Part shown: one piece after another, positions 58,047 through 64,000 of the stretch | How positions within the stretch are numbered: the stretch's first letter is position 1 | How the letters are laid out: each line of letters opens with the position of its first letter | Origin: a virus | Strand: one strand, 5' to 3' | Length of the DNA: 64,000 nt | IMG/VR virus record: IMGVR_UViG_3300037083_000054 | Coordinates: 58,835-122,834 of that record | Made by a program: the position numbers and the translations under genes | The notes under the pieces: model-generated | Told to the model about the DNA's origin: nothing | Databases searched by the model: none | Seen by the model: only the letters and a program-made list of their open reading frames with translations

Positions 58047-58724
58047 TTAATCGCAACCCCACTGAGCGGCCATAGCATTCGCAATTCCAGCGTAAGTAAC
58101 CGAACGAATGGACCAGCGATCATCGGAGGGCGGAAGCCTGTTTTGGCCGCCGTCTGTCTGATTCGACCATCGTTCGACAACTTTTCCAGTTCTCGGATCA
58201 GTCACAAACCGTCCTTGAAATCTCCGTGTATGTCGAAGCGTCGGCAAACCTATCAACCAGAGGCACGTCTTTTTGCTGGCGTCTTCCCCAAAGTCATACG
58301 GTTGAATGTATTGATCTGGTTCCCGCCACCGAGTCGAAAGAATACCAACAGGATTCTCAAAGCATTGCCGTGGGATGCCGCTATCACGAATCCTGTAAAC
58401 GAATTCAATGGATTGTTCTCTGGCTTCGCGGCGTGCTTTTCCGGCGAGAGTTCCCGGCTTAATCCTTTGATGATAACCGACTTCAGGGTATCGCTCGAAG
58501 TCTGGCTCTTTGTAAGCCCATTCCGCCGAGCCTGTCATGAATGTGCATGTGGGGAAGAATATCCCGATGTCCCAGTCTCTGTCGAGAACCGTCAACACGT
58601 CGCATTGCAAATGTTTTCCGCCCGTTTTGCAGGGCAGCAAGTCGCAAGACCATGCGTCATGGCCGAGAGCGGCAAAGGCGTCCCTGACACGTCCTGAAGA
58701 TTCACAGCCGAGCAATACACGCAC
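58047..58724 (-). CDS. Cytosine-C5 methyltransferase-like protein
   Basis: 225 residues. RVLLGCESSGRVRDAFAALG followed by HDAWSCDLLPCK matches motif I and the acidic loop of phage-type C5-MTase-fold proteins. IGIFFPTCTFMTGSAEW stands where C5 enzymes have the PC catalytic loop (here PTC), and ECFENPVG-like RQCFENPVGIL follows. The residue order suggests a functional fold, but classical PCQ is absent, so activity is uncertain. It is a passenger of the IS and could modify DNA against restriction. Confidence 0.65.
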   Translation of the reverse strand: MRVLLGCESSGRVRDAFAALGHDAWSCDLLPCKTGGKHLQCDVLTVLDRDWDIGIFFPTCTFMTGSAEWAYKEPDFERYPEVGYHQRIKPGTLAGKARREAREQSIEFVYRIRDSGIPRQCFENPVGILSTRWREPDQYIQPYDFGEDASKKTCLWLIGLPTLRHTRRFQGRFVTDPRTGKVVERWSNQTDGGQNRLPPSDDRWSIRSVTYAGIANAMAAQWGCD

Positions 58725-58896
58725 TTGACTGCTCCTTTGTGAGTTGGGATTCCATGCGAGTTACAAAATACTCGTAATCAAATTCATAACGATCCATCAT
58801 GGCGTACACTTTTTCGCAAGGTCGCATTTCGCACCGCAACTGAGCAAGCGTCAATCCGAGACTTTTGACATCGATCAAAAACTGTTCATAGGTCAT
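58702..58896 (-). CDS. Small first ORF of the IS operon
   Basis: 64 residues, MTYEQFLIDVKSLGLTLAQL with helical pattern and FDYEYFVTRMESQLTKEQSS. Overlaps the methyltransferase start by 23 bases. The first passenger behind the shared promoter; unrelated to the first gene of copy B. Confidence 0.5.
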   Translation of the reverse strand: MTYEQFLIDVKSLGLTLAQLRCEMRPCEKVYAMMDRYEFDYEYFVTRMESQLTKEQSSACIARL

Positions 58897-58929
58897 TTTG
58901 AAACTCCCGTTCGTGTGTGTGACAGAAGT

Positions 58930-58958
58930 ATTATCGTCTCTGCGTTGTTCTGAGTCAA
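58930..58958 (-). promoter_or_regulatory. IS operon promoter, copy A
   Basis: On the minus strand TTGACT, 17-base spacer, GATAAT. The boxes and most of the region up to the terminal repeat match copy B at 61421-61449. Confidence 0.75.
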
Positions 58959-59017
58959 CTACTAACCGTGAGAAACGGCAATTATTCCAAAAGTTCTGAG
59001 TCAAGTAGGTCGTTACC

Positions 59018-59331
59018 ATTCATTGAGTCGGAACTCTGCGGGCGTGATATCCCGGAAGACGGCGACCGTGACAGTCGAAGAATGAACTTTCCCTTTGCGT
59101 TCGTTCGGTGGAACACGCTGCCATCGGTGTCCGCCGGATTCGTGCTTGAAGAGTTGCCATGCAGTCGGTCCGCAGACCTTCACGACGATCATGCCAATCA
59201 GGTCATTGACGATTTCGACGCTAAAGGCAACTCCGTCGAGCGGCCTTCAAATAGACCGACAGTTGCTCGCGGACTAAAGACTTCGCATCATCGCCACCTT
59301 CACCGGCTCGAATCTCAATCCATGCGTTCAT
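59018..59331 (-). pseudogene. 5' part of a release-factor-like gene (RF1-type)
   Basis: From ATG 59331: MNAWIEIRAGEGGDDAKSLV, EQLSVYLKAARRSCL, then an in-frame TAG. After a +1 shift the frame continues SVEIVNDLIGMIVVKVC, WQLFKHESGGHRWQRVPPNE and RKGKVHSSTVTVAVF, the codon-recognition domain of a class I release factor. HRWQRVPPNE aligns with the RF1 HRVQRVPxTE region. The gene is broken by the IS at 59018 and by a second insertion at 56725. As found it cannot give the full protein. Confidence 0.75.
59220..59234 (-). other. Candidate +1 programmed frameshift (CTT TAG C)
   Basis: Minus strand GGAG-TTGC-CTT-TAG-C. It has the same parts as the RF2 (prfB) site: a Shine-Dalgarno-like GGAG just upstream, a slippery CTT and an in-frame stop followed by C. 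Reading after a +1 shift restores homology to release factors on both sides. Confidence 0.65.
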
Positions 59332-59799
59332 GATTATCACTCTCGTTAAAGAAACACTGGCACGTTTTATCTTAACAGGTCACGCTTGGCCTTCGAAATC
59401 ACGGCGGCATCGAATACGAGAGTGGTCAACTGCCGACACCAACCCTCTTGGAATCTTCCCCCGAACACACTGTTGCAAGCGAACGTATCCAGAACGCGCA
59501 AGACCCCTAACCCCGGCACTAAAACTTACAAAAAAGTAAGAAAAAGTCGTGATTAGGGGTATATTTGCAAGACGAACTGTAGAGCCGTCACGCCCAAGGG
59601 CTCGGCCATTTACTGTTGCCGAAATACTTGGATCTCCCCCGACAGGTTCCGCCTGATAAATCAGGTGCGAATGAGTCGCTGGATTGGTTGCGTAGTCCCG
59701 GTATCACGAGCCGGTTCATCCCGTGTCTGTATGTCGAAGCTAACTTGGTTAAGCCGCTTTAGGTGTCAATGACAAGCACCGTGCAGGATATGTCGGAAA
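59332..59799. other. Non-coding spacer, no gene seen
   Basis: About 470 bases without a convincing reading frame on either strand. It includes AACTTACAAAAAAGTAAG, a short inverted repeat, and a GGTTCATCCC segment that superficially resembles a T-arm, but no tRNA cloverleaf could be built. Confidence 0.4.
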
Positions 59800-60147
59800 T
59801 CAAATCTTTCGCTTGTGTTCCTTCTCGTGGCAATTCTTGCAGAGTATTTCGATGTCAGTCGCGACATTCTCGTGACCGAATCGCTCATAGGTTTTATGAT
59901 GGCAATGCAAAAATTCAGTGGCAGGGCATCGACGGCATTTTCTGCCATGAATCGAGAGAGCTAAACGTCTTTTAGACGCCCACGCATCAGATCGCATATA
60001 GGCGTGATATTCGATACTCAACTCAAATGGGCGACGTTCCGAAGACTTGGATTTCTTTTCCAATCGACGCTTACGTTTGGCGAGTCTCGCGGCATTCCAG
60101 GCTGGTTCGAATCTTGATGCTTTCGACCGCATTGCCGATGATTTCAT
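59800..60147 (-). CDS. HNH endonuclease
   Basis: 115 residues from ATG 60147 (11 more from 60180). Basic N-terminus (AARLAKRKRRLEKKSKSSER), then YMRSDAWASKRRLALSIHG, CRRCPATEFLHCHHKTYERF and IEILCKNCHEKEHKRKI. The CxxC...HCHH...N...CxxCH layout is the zinc-stabilised HNH fold; HH is the catalytic pair. Free-standing HNH genes in phages act as homing or packaging nucleases. Next to a broken release-factor gene, homing is more likely (inference). Confidence 0.8.
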   Translation of the reverse strand: MKSSAMRSKASRFEPAWNAARLAKRKRRLEKKSKSSERRPFELSIEYHAYMRSDAWASKRRLALSIHGRKCRRCPATEFLHCHHKTYERFGHENVATDIEILCKNCHEKEHKRKI

Positions 60148-60237
60148 GCGAACAGTCCATTGTTCCAAAAACGACAGCACCCAAAATAACCAAGGGCATT
60201 TGGTTGTTTTGGGTGGCCGTAGAGCGGAAAGCCCATT

Positions 60238-60333
60238 TTATTTTTGTGATTTATCGACTTCCGATGCCCCGGTTGTCGTTTCGGCTGCCATTTTCCTATG
60301 ACGATTGTTTCGAATTGTTTTGCGAGGCGGCAT
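60238..60333 (-). CDS. Very small basic ORF
   Basis: 31 residues, MPPRKTIRNNRHRKMAAETT. Basic N-terminus; 90 bases upstream of the HNH start. Weak evidence. Confidence 0.25.
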   Translation of the reverse strand: MPPRKTIRNNRHRKMAAETTTGASEVDKSQK

Positions 60334-60391
60334 ATTACCGGTCACGACTGCCAGTGTCAATCTATTCGCAAACTGCCGAAAAATCAGTGCG

Positions 60392-60416
60392 AATTAAATA
60401 AGCGGCTTATTTAATT
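60392..60416. promoter_or_regulatory. Extended AAATAAGC palindrome
   Basis: AATTAAATAAGC-G-GCTTATTTAATT, a perfect 12-bp inverted repeat, the longest of the five sites. The following GGGAATTCCGATTTTT is shared with the site at 23464. Confidence 0.6.
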
Positions 60417-60548
60417 TTCTCAGATGTATAGAGGATTATCGACAAAACAGCAGGTATCACGGCTTCAATTGGCCGCTCGCTTCTCGCCAACAATTTCCTA
60501 TTTTCGGGAATTCCGATTTTTCTTTCCGTCTTGCTCTCGACAATCACG

Positions 60549-60566
60549 ATATCATAATTATGATAT
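60549..60566 (+). promoter_or_regulatory. Perfect 18-bp palindromic operator over a -10 box
   Basis: ATATCATAATTATGATAT is its own reverse complement and contains TATGAT (60559-60564). The -35 (CTCGAC, 17 bases upstream) is weak, so an activator may be needed. Same layout as 23521-23551. Confidence 0.65.
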
Positions 60567-60607
60567 ATCTGCCGAACGCGAATCAAACTCAAACAAGGGG
60601 CGAGCAA

Positions 60608-60790
60608 ATGTCACAAATCATGATCAGTCGACAGAACTACGATTATCTCGTGCGAAACTGTCCGTCATGGATGAGTCGGTATTGGAGTGAATTTTCAAGG
60701 CAGTGGATGATTGGCGGAGTGTTGGTCAAGGGCGAGTCCCATCAAATTGAAAATCTTCGCTGTCAACTTCCGTCCCCGGACGACAAATAG
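60608..60790 (+). CDS. Small hypothetical protein
   Basis: 60 residues, MSQIMISRQNYDYLVRNCPS; aromatic-rich. First gene after the operator promoter, like the 23590 gene. Unknown function. Confidence 0.45.
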   Translation: MSQIMISRQNYDYLVRNCPSWMSRYWSEFSRQWMIGGVLVKGESHQIENLRCQLPSPDDK

Positions 60791-60850
60791 TTTCGATGTC
60801 GTGATCTGATGGGCGAGAAGTTTCGTTACTCAAACCGAGGGGAATTCAAA

Positions 60851-61366
60851 ATGGCAACTTATCGAATTCATGCAGATTTGATCGACGGCGAATTCATGAA
60901 GACATTTCGCAGCATGAAGTCAGTCGTGGCATATGTCGATTCGATGGAAGACTTCGGCGATGACGGCAGGCGACCTTGGGGCTTTCAAGGCGAGTTCGGC
61001 CCATTTTCCTTTGAGGGCTTCTCATGGGCTGAGATTCATCGCTGCAAGAATAATTACTACCGAAATCATGTGGATGTTGTCGAATGCCAAGCCGACTGGA
61101 AGCTGGTCGAATGGCTCCCGAATCCAGTGACCGGCTATGCAGAATCGGCACAGCTATTCGCATGGGCATATAACGCGACGCATCAAGGATCGTTCTTCGA
61201 GGTCCGTGCCGTGATGGGGCGATATCATGTCACCGCCTTTGATTCCGAATCGCAATACGAAGACGACTGCGGTTTCGAAATCGGTCGATATCGCTCAATG
61301 GAAGATGTCCAGGCGGCAATCGTTCGATGGAGCTTGGCTCCCAAGGCTTCGCGATTCGAATGGTAA
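60851..61366 (+). CDS. Hypothetical protein truncated by an IS end
   Basis: 171 residues from ATG 60851. TYRIHADLIDGEFMKTFRSM, FSFEGFSWAEIHRCKNNYYR, GSFFEVRAVMGRYHVTAFDS. The stop TAA is inside the terminal repeat GGTAACG of the copy-B element at 61362, so the C-terminus has been cut. Not recognised. Confidence 0.5.
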   Translation: MATYRIHADLIDGEFMKTFRSMKSVVAYVDSMEDFGDDGRRPWGFQGEFGPFSFEGFSWAEIHRCKNNYYRNHVDVVECQADWKLVEWLPNPVTGYAESAQLFAWAYNATHQGSFFEVRAVMGRYHVTAFDSESQYEDDCGFEIGRYRSMEDVQAAIVRWSLAPKASRFEW

Positions 61367-61420
61367 CGATATACTTCGCTCAGAACTTTTGAAATAATTT
61401 TCATTTCTCACGATTAGTAG

Positions 61421-61449
61421 TTGACTCAGAACATTCGGGAGACGATAAT
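61421..61449 (+). promoter_or_regulatory. IS operon promoter, copy B
   Basis: TTGACT (61421-61426), 17 bases, GATAAT (61444-61449). Homologous to the copy A promoter in both boxes and spacer length. Confidence 0.75.
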
Positions 61450-61500
61450 ATACTCAGTCAATCGCACTTCGCGGTTGCGGAACTCGAAAAGGAATGAATC

Positions 61501-61932
61501 ATGTTGAAGGCTGACTACACAGTGTGGAACGACAATGACAAAGGTTTTCTGGTTCGTGACGCGAGCGGGCTGTTTAATTATTGGTGGGCTGGATGTTTGA
61601 TGGCGGACGACTTCTGCACATTGGAACAAATGTTCGTCCCTGACTCGGTGGAGCGAATGCGGGAGTTGTCTGAAACTGCTCCTACTCACGGATTCATCAG
61701 CAATCCAAGGGAAGTCGGCGGATATGGCGAGCCGTTCTCGATGGATTTCTCTGAATGCGTCCCGCTCGATCAAATCACGCCAGAGGAAATTCCAGACGAA
61801 TGCCGAACGAGCATGACTTGCCCGAACTGCGGATCTGAAAAGGATATTGTTGGCGGCGATGGACGGATTCTGCTTCTCGATTGCGGATGTCGAATCCTGT
61901 CGAGGTCCAACGCAGTGTTTTCTGGAGATTGA
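61501..61932 (+). CDS. IS passenger with zinc-ribbon end
   Basis: 143 residues. KADYTVWNDNDKGFLVRDAS, then SMTCPNCGSEKDIVGGDGRI and LLDCGCRIL, a CxxC...CxC zinc site at the C-terminus. Function unknown. First gene after the copy B promoter; overlaps nothing. Confidence 0.55.
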   Translation: MLKADYTVWNDNDKGFLVRDASGLFNYWWAGCLMADDFCTLEQMFVPDSVERMRELSETAPTHGFISNPREVGGYGEPFSMDFSECVPLDQITPEEIPDECRTSMTCPNCGSEKDIVGGDGRILLLDCGCRILSRSNAVFSGD

Positions 61933-61936
61933 TGAC

Positions 61937-62173
61937 ATGGAACTCTACAGTGAAGACGGGAACATGAAAGCCGTAATTAAACACACAAAGCTTTGCGTTC
62001 GAGCAACCATCAAGACGCCAAAGCGAACGCAATCGAAACTGTTCCGGTCGCGATTCGGCGGAAATTGGCACTTTGCTGAGGCATGGGCAAAAGAACAGAT
62101 TCGAATCTACAACGATTACAAAAACAGACGCGGCGAATTCGCAAATGAACCTCCAGTAAACGAAGGAATTTGA
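61937..62173 (+). CDS. IS passenger, small basic protein
   Basis: 78 residues from ATG 61937: MELYSEDGNMKAVIKHTKLC then basic helices (WAKEQIRIYNDYKNRRGEFA). Unknown. Confidence 0.45.
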   Translation: MELYSEDGNMKAVIKHTKLCVRATIKTPKRTQSKLFRSRFGGNWHFAEAWAKEQIRIYNDYKNRRGEFANEPPVNEGI

Positions 62174-62175
62174 AT

Positions 62176-62508
62176 ATGACGACAACCACCAATCCTGCAA
62201 CACAGTACGGTCTGACGGATCTTCCTGAAGGGATCGTCCTGAGAACTGAAGAAAACTCGGGAGACGAGTCGGTGATTAAGTGGTCTGGCTGCTATCCAAT
62301 TCCGCAAATCGGACAGTCGGTCAGGATTAACTTCAATACGTTGGGCACAGGCGTTGTGGAAAGCTATTTCGTTGAACACGGATACTGCGGTGTCACTGTT
62401 CGGCTTGATAAAGAGCCAGAGTGGAAAATCAAGCAACACAAGGGAACAAAGCACGCTGGAATCGCGATGGTGTTCGGGCTGGAAATCACGCTTCTTCCAA
62501 GGGTTTGA
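62176..62508 (+). CDS. IS passenger, small beta protein
   Basis: 110 residues from ATG 62176 (GAAGGAATT upstream). IPQIGQSVRINFNTLGTGVV and GYCGVTVRLDKEPEWKIKQH suggest a small beta-barrel. Unknown. Confidence 0.5.
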   Translation: MTTTTNPATQYGLTDLPEGIVLRTEENSGDESVIKWSGCYPIPQIGQSVRINFNTLGTGVVESYFVEHGYCGVTVRLDKEPEWKIKQHKGTKHAGIAMVFGLEITLLPRV

Positions 62509-62511
62509 GAA

Positions 62512-62880
62512 ATGAACATTCGAGAAATCAAGGGGCTTATTGCTTTGGGATGCACTCCGGGATTTGCAGCGTATGCTTCCCGGAGCATCCTTGAGAAAAT
62601 CAATTTGAAGAGGGAACTCCAAACCAACGGTGCTCTGTTTTACATGCTGATTAGTACGATGCGTCGACATGATCGGAAAGCGGCGTTCCAATTTGTGATC
62701 GACTGGAGCAATCCGAATGGCCTTCCAATGACTCGCGTAACCCGCTTCCAGCCTGGGCAGCACTATCACGTTTTGGGTAGAAAATTTGATAAGTTTTCCG
62801 AAGCAGTGGAGTTTTTGGAAAAGAGTGGCTACCGATTTGGTGGAACGGATGTAACCCGTATTGAACTTGCTGGAGAATGA
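62512..62880 (+). CDS. IS passenger, hypothetical protein
   Basis: 122 residues. NIREIKGLIALGCTPGFAAY, HDRKAAFQFVIDWSNPNGLP, YHVLGRKFDKFSEAVEFLEK. Mixed alpha/beta; not recognised. Ends 3 bases before the transposase fragment, the slot occupied by the methyltransferase in copy A. Confidence 0.5.
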   Translation: MNIREIKGLIALGCTPGFAAYASRSILEKINLKRELQTNGALFYMLISTMRRHDRKAAFQFVIDWSNPNGLPMTRVTRFQPGQHYHVLGRKFDKFSEAVEFLEKSGYRFGGTDVTRIELAGE

Positions 62881-62883
62881 AGA

Positions 62884-63240
62884 ATGTCCGACCTTCCAAA
62901 AACTCTGATCGAAGCCGTCCGGTACTTCTCTGATCCGGCCCGATGCAATGAGGTCATGGCCGACCTGAAGTGGCCTGATGGTGAGATTGTTTGTCCGAAA
63001 TGCGGCGGTAAATCGGTGACTCCAGTTAAGGGCCGTCCACAACTTCAATGCAATGTTAGGACCTGCAAAAAGCAGTTCTCGTACAAGATTGACACTATCT
63101 TCGAAGATAGCCCGCTGGGCCTCGATAAATGGTTCGTGGATATGAAACCGCCGGGAAGGCTCGCATGGCTGCAATGGGAGCCGCGAGAGCAAAAGGACGT
63201 GGACGATTCGCTGGCGTCTGCACTGGCGATTGGGATGTAG
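62884..63240 (+). pseudogene. Truncated IS1595-family transposase
   Basis: The first ~85 codons (LPKTLIEAVRYFSDPARCNE through DSPLGLDKWFV) are almost identical to the intact transposase at 57078-58037, including the zinc ribbon. After KWFV (63139) the sequence is unrelated and the frame ends at 63240. The catalytic domain is missing. Confidence 0.85.
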
Positions 63241-63323
63241 AATCGGACGAAGGCATTATCGAAGCGGGTAGGATTGAACGAATATAACAAACCGACTGAA
63301 TCACAAATTTAATGGAGAAAACA
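63140..63323 (+). other. Fragment beyond the transposase break
   Basis: In the +1 frame relative to the transposase, YETAGKARMAAMGAARAKGR and FAGVCTGDWDVESDEG run to a stop near 63287 and look like the C-terminus of a lost gene. Not recognised. Confidence 0.3.
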
Positions 63324-64000
63324 ATGGCCGACGAAACGACAGTTGCAGAAATGCAGAAACCTCATCTCTGGACCGATGGTGGCGACAAGGTGTTAATTCT
63401 CCGCCGCTGCAATGCGGATATGACATCAAGCAACGATTTCAAATATCCAGAATCGGGAGTGGTCAAATGTCCTGACTTCGAGCCGTCAACTCAATGCGGC
63501 GGCGGTCTGCATGGATGGCCGTGGGGAATGGGGCTCGGTGAAGGATCGGATTACGACATTATCATCGATAAATGGTTGATCATCGCTGCCTTCCCGGATG
63601 ATATTGTCGGTGAACTCGAAGGCAAATCGAAATGCAAGATCCGTCGCGGCGACGTGATTCACTGTGGGTCGTTTTCGTCGGCTTGGAATCTGATTAACTC
63701 TGGCCGACATCGACTGATTGATGCAATGGCGATTGTTAAGTCCGTCAATGCAAGTGGCGATAACGGTGCCCAATTGGCCAGTTCTGGATACGGTGCCCGA
63801 TTGGCCAGTTCTGGATACGATGCCCAATTGGCCAGTTCTGGATACGGTGCCCGATTGGCCAGTTCTGGAAACGATGCCCAATTGGCCAGTTCTGGAAACG
63901 ATGCCCAATTGGCCAGTTCTGGAAACGATGCCCAATTGGCCAGTTCTGGAAACGATGCCCAATTGGCCAGTTCTGGAAACGATGCCCGATTGGCCAGTTC
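63324..64000 (+). CDS. DUF7666-like protein with 9-residue repeats, partial
   Basis: Starts at ATG 63324 (GGAG upstream) and is open to the window edge. Residues ~1-140 form a domain (HLWTDGGDKVLILRRCNADM; CGGGLHGWPWGMGLGEGS) like phage DUF7666 proteins. From ~residue 148, repeats of A-(Q/R)-L-A-S-S-G-(N/Y)-(D/G) follow, which probably form a beta-solenoid. The 3' end and total repeat number are unknown. Confidence 0.7.
   Translation, partial: MADETTVAEMQKPHLWTDGGDKVLILRRCNADMTSSNDFKYPESGVVKCPDFEPSTQCGGGLHGWPWGMGLGEGSDYDIIIDKWLIIAAFPDDIVGELEGKSKCKIRRGDVIHCGSFSSAWNLINSGRHRLIDAMAIVKSVNASGDNGAQLASSGYGARLASSGYDAQLASSGYGARLASSGNDAQLASSGNDAQLASSGNDAQLASSGNDAQLASSGNDARLAS
63765..64000 (+). repeat. 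27-bp tandem coding repeats
   Basis: About nine head-to-tail 27-base units such as GCCCAATTGGCCAGTTCTGG plus AAACGAT, nearly identical at DNA level. They encode the 9-residue units of the last gene and continue past the edge. Confidence 0.9.

Larger units (their letters stand above)
56877..59017 (-). mobile_element. Intact IS1595-type (ISXO2-like) element with passengers
   Basis: Terminal inverted repeats at 56877-56904 and 58990-59017 share GGTAACGA--TACTT--CTCAGAACTTT (24 of 28 positions). They are flanked by an 8-bp direct repeat ATTCATTG (56869-56876 and 59018-59025), the duplication length known for IS1595. Contents, leftward: promoter, 64-residue ORF, cytosine-methyltransferase-like gene, transposase, 44-residue basic ORF. 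It splits a release-factor-like gene, whose frame is restored exactly by removing the element and one repeat. Confidence 0.9.
61362..63139 (+). mobile_element. Truncated IS1595-type element with other passengers (copy B)
   Basis: Begins with the same terminal repeat (GGTAACGATATACTT) and promoter as copy A, on the opposite strand. Passengers are four genes unrelated to copy A's. The transposase is cut after LDKWFV at about 63139 and no right terminal repeat follows, so the element is dead. Confidence 0.75.

Noticed and set aside
56913-58697. 594-codon plus-strand open frame
   Set aside because: It is the antisense of the IS transposase and methyltransferase genes; the same antisense peptide recurs opposite the truncated transposase at 62.1-63.2 kb, and the minus-strand products have clear motifs.
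59332-59799. Possible tRNA or structured RNA (GGTTCATCCC segment)
   Set aside because: No acceptor stem or anticodon arm could be matched around it on either strand.
63765-64000. Possible CRISPR array from 27-bp periodicity
   Set aside because: Units are head-to-tail without spacers and keep a coding frame of 9-residue repeats.

Overview
The window reads as one stretch of a large tailed-phage (or prophage) genome whose host is most likely a planctomycete. The phage side is clear: a Mu gp29-like portal at the left edge, a protease/scaffold, cement and major capsid block, a G/GT-type tail chaperone pair before a tape-measure-like protein, tail genes, a sliding clamp, SNF2-type helicase, DNA methyltransferase, ParB-like protein and MazG-like protein. 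Genes are packed tightly, often with ATGA overlaps. The planctomycete link rests on a DUF1559 pseudopilin-like gene, a secreted C-type lectin gene, and Ser- and Cys-rich tail proteins. No terminase, integrase or repressor was recognised, and no tRNA or CRISPR array was seen.

Layout. 0-4 kb: portal C-terminus and three genes sharing an (R/L)YS motif and an ESKHPRG-like motif. 3.94-9.30 kb: an insertion with inverted ends that breaks the third of these genes; it carries a HEPN-like gene, a ribbon-helix-helix regulator, a SWIM/DDE transposase, a membrane protein, the lectin and small genes. 9.3-12.3 kb: a rightward early operon (HExxH protein, DUF1937-like, DUF5664-like, metallophosphoesterase). 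12.3-13.7 kb: three small leftward genes. 13.8-28.1 kb: replication and nucleotide metabolism (DnaN, methyltransferase, helicase, PRPP synthetase, nicotinamide phosphoribosyltransferase, MazG-like, DUF1559, many small genes, ParB-like). 28.2-45.3 kb: virion genes separated by intrinsic-terminator hairpins. 39.4 kb and 45.3-52.7 kb: a glycosylation cluster of modular glycosyltransferases and two radical SAM proteins, one split by a 147-residue mini-intein. 52.6-53.9 kb: small genes. 53.9-63.3 kb: a zone of insertions and broken genes, including an intact IS1595-type element with an 8-bp target duplication inside a release-factor-like gene, and a second truncated copy with the same promoter and transposase but different passenger genes. 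The window ends inside a gene with 9-residue tandem repeats.

How it works together. PRPP synthetase plus nicotinamide phosphoribosyltransferase would make NMN from nicotinamide, a step in NAD+ recovery that some phages use against NAD-depleting defences. The glycosyltransferase/radical SAM block next to Ser-rich tail proteins suggests modification of virions or host surface. Recurrent near-perfect palindromes between gene blocks look like operators for a phage regulator. Three translational recoding or splicing devices can be read directly: an A9 slippery site in the tail chaperone, an RF2-like CTT-TAG-C site in the release-factor-like gene, and the intein.
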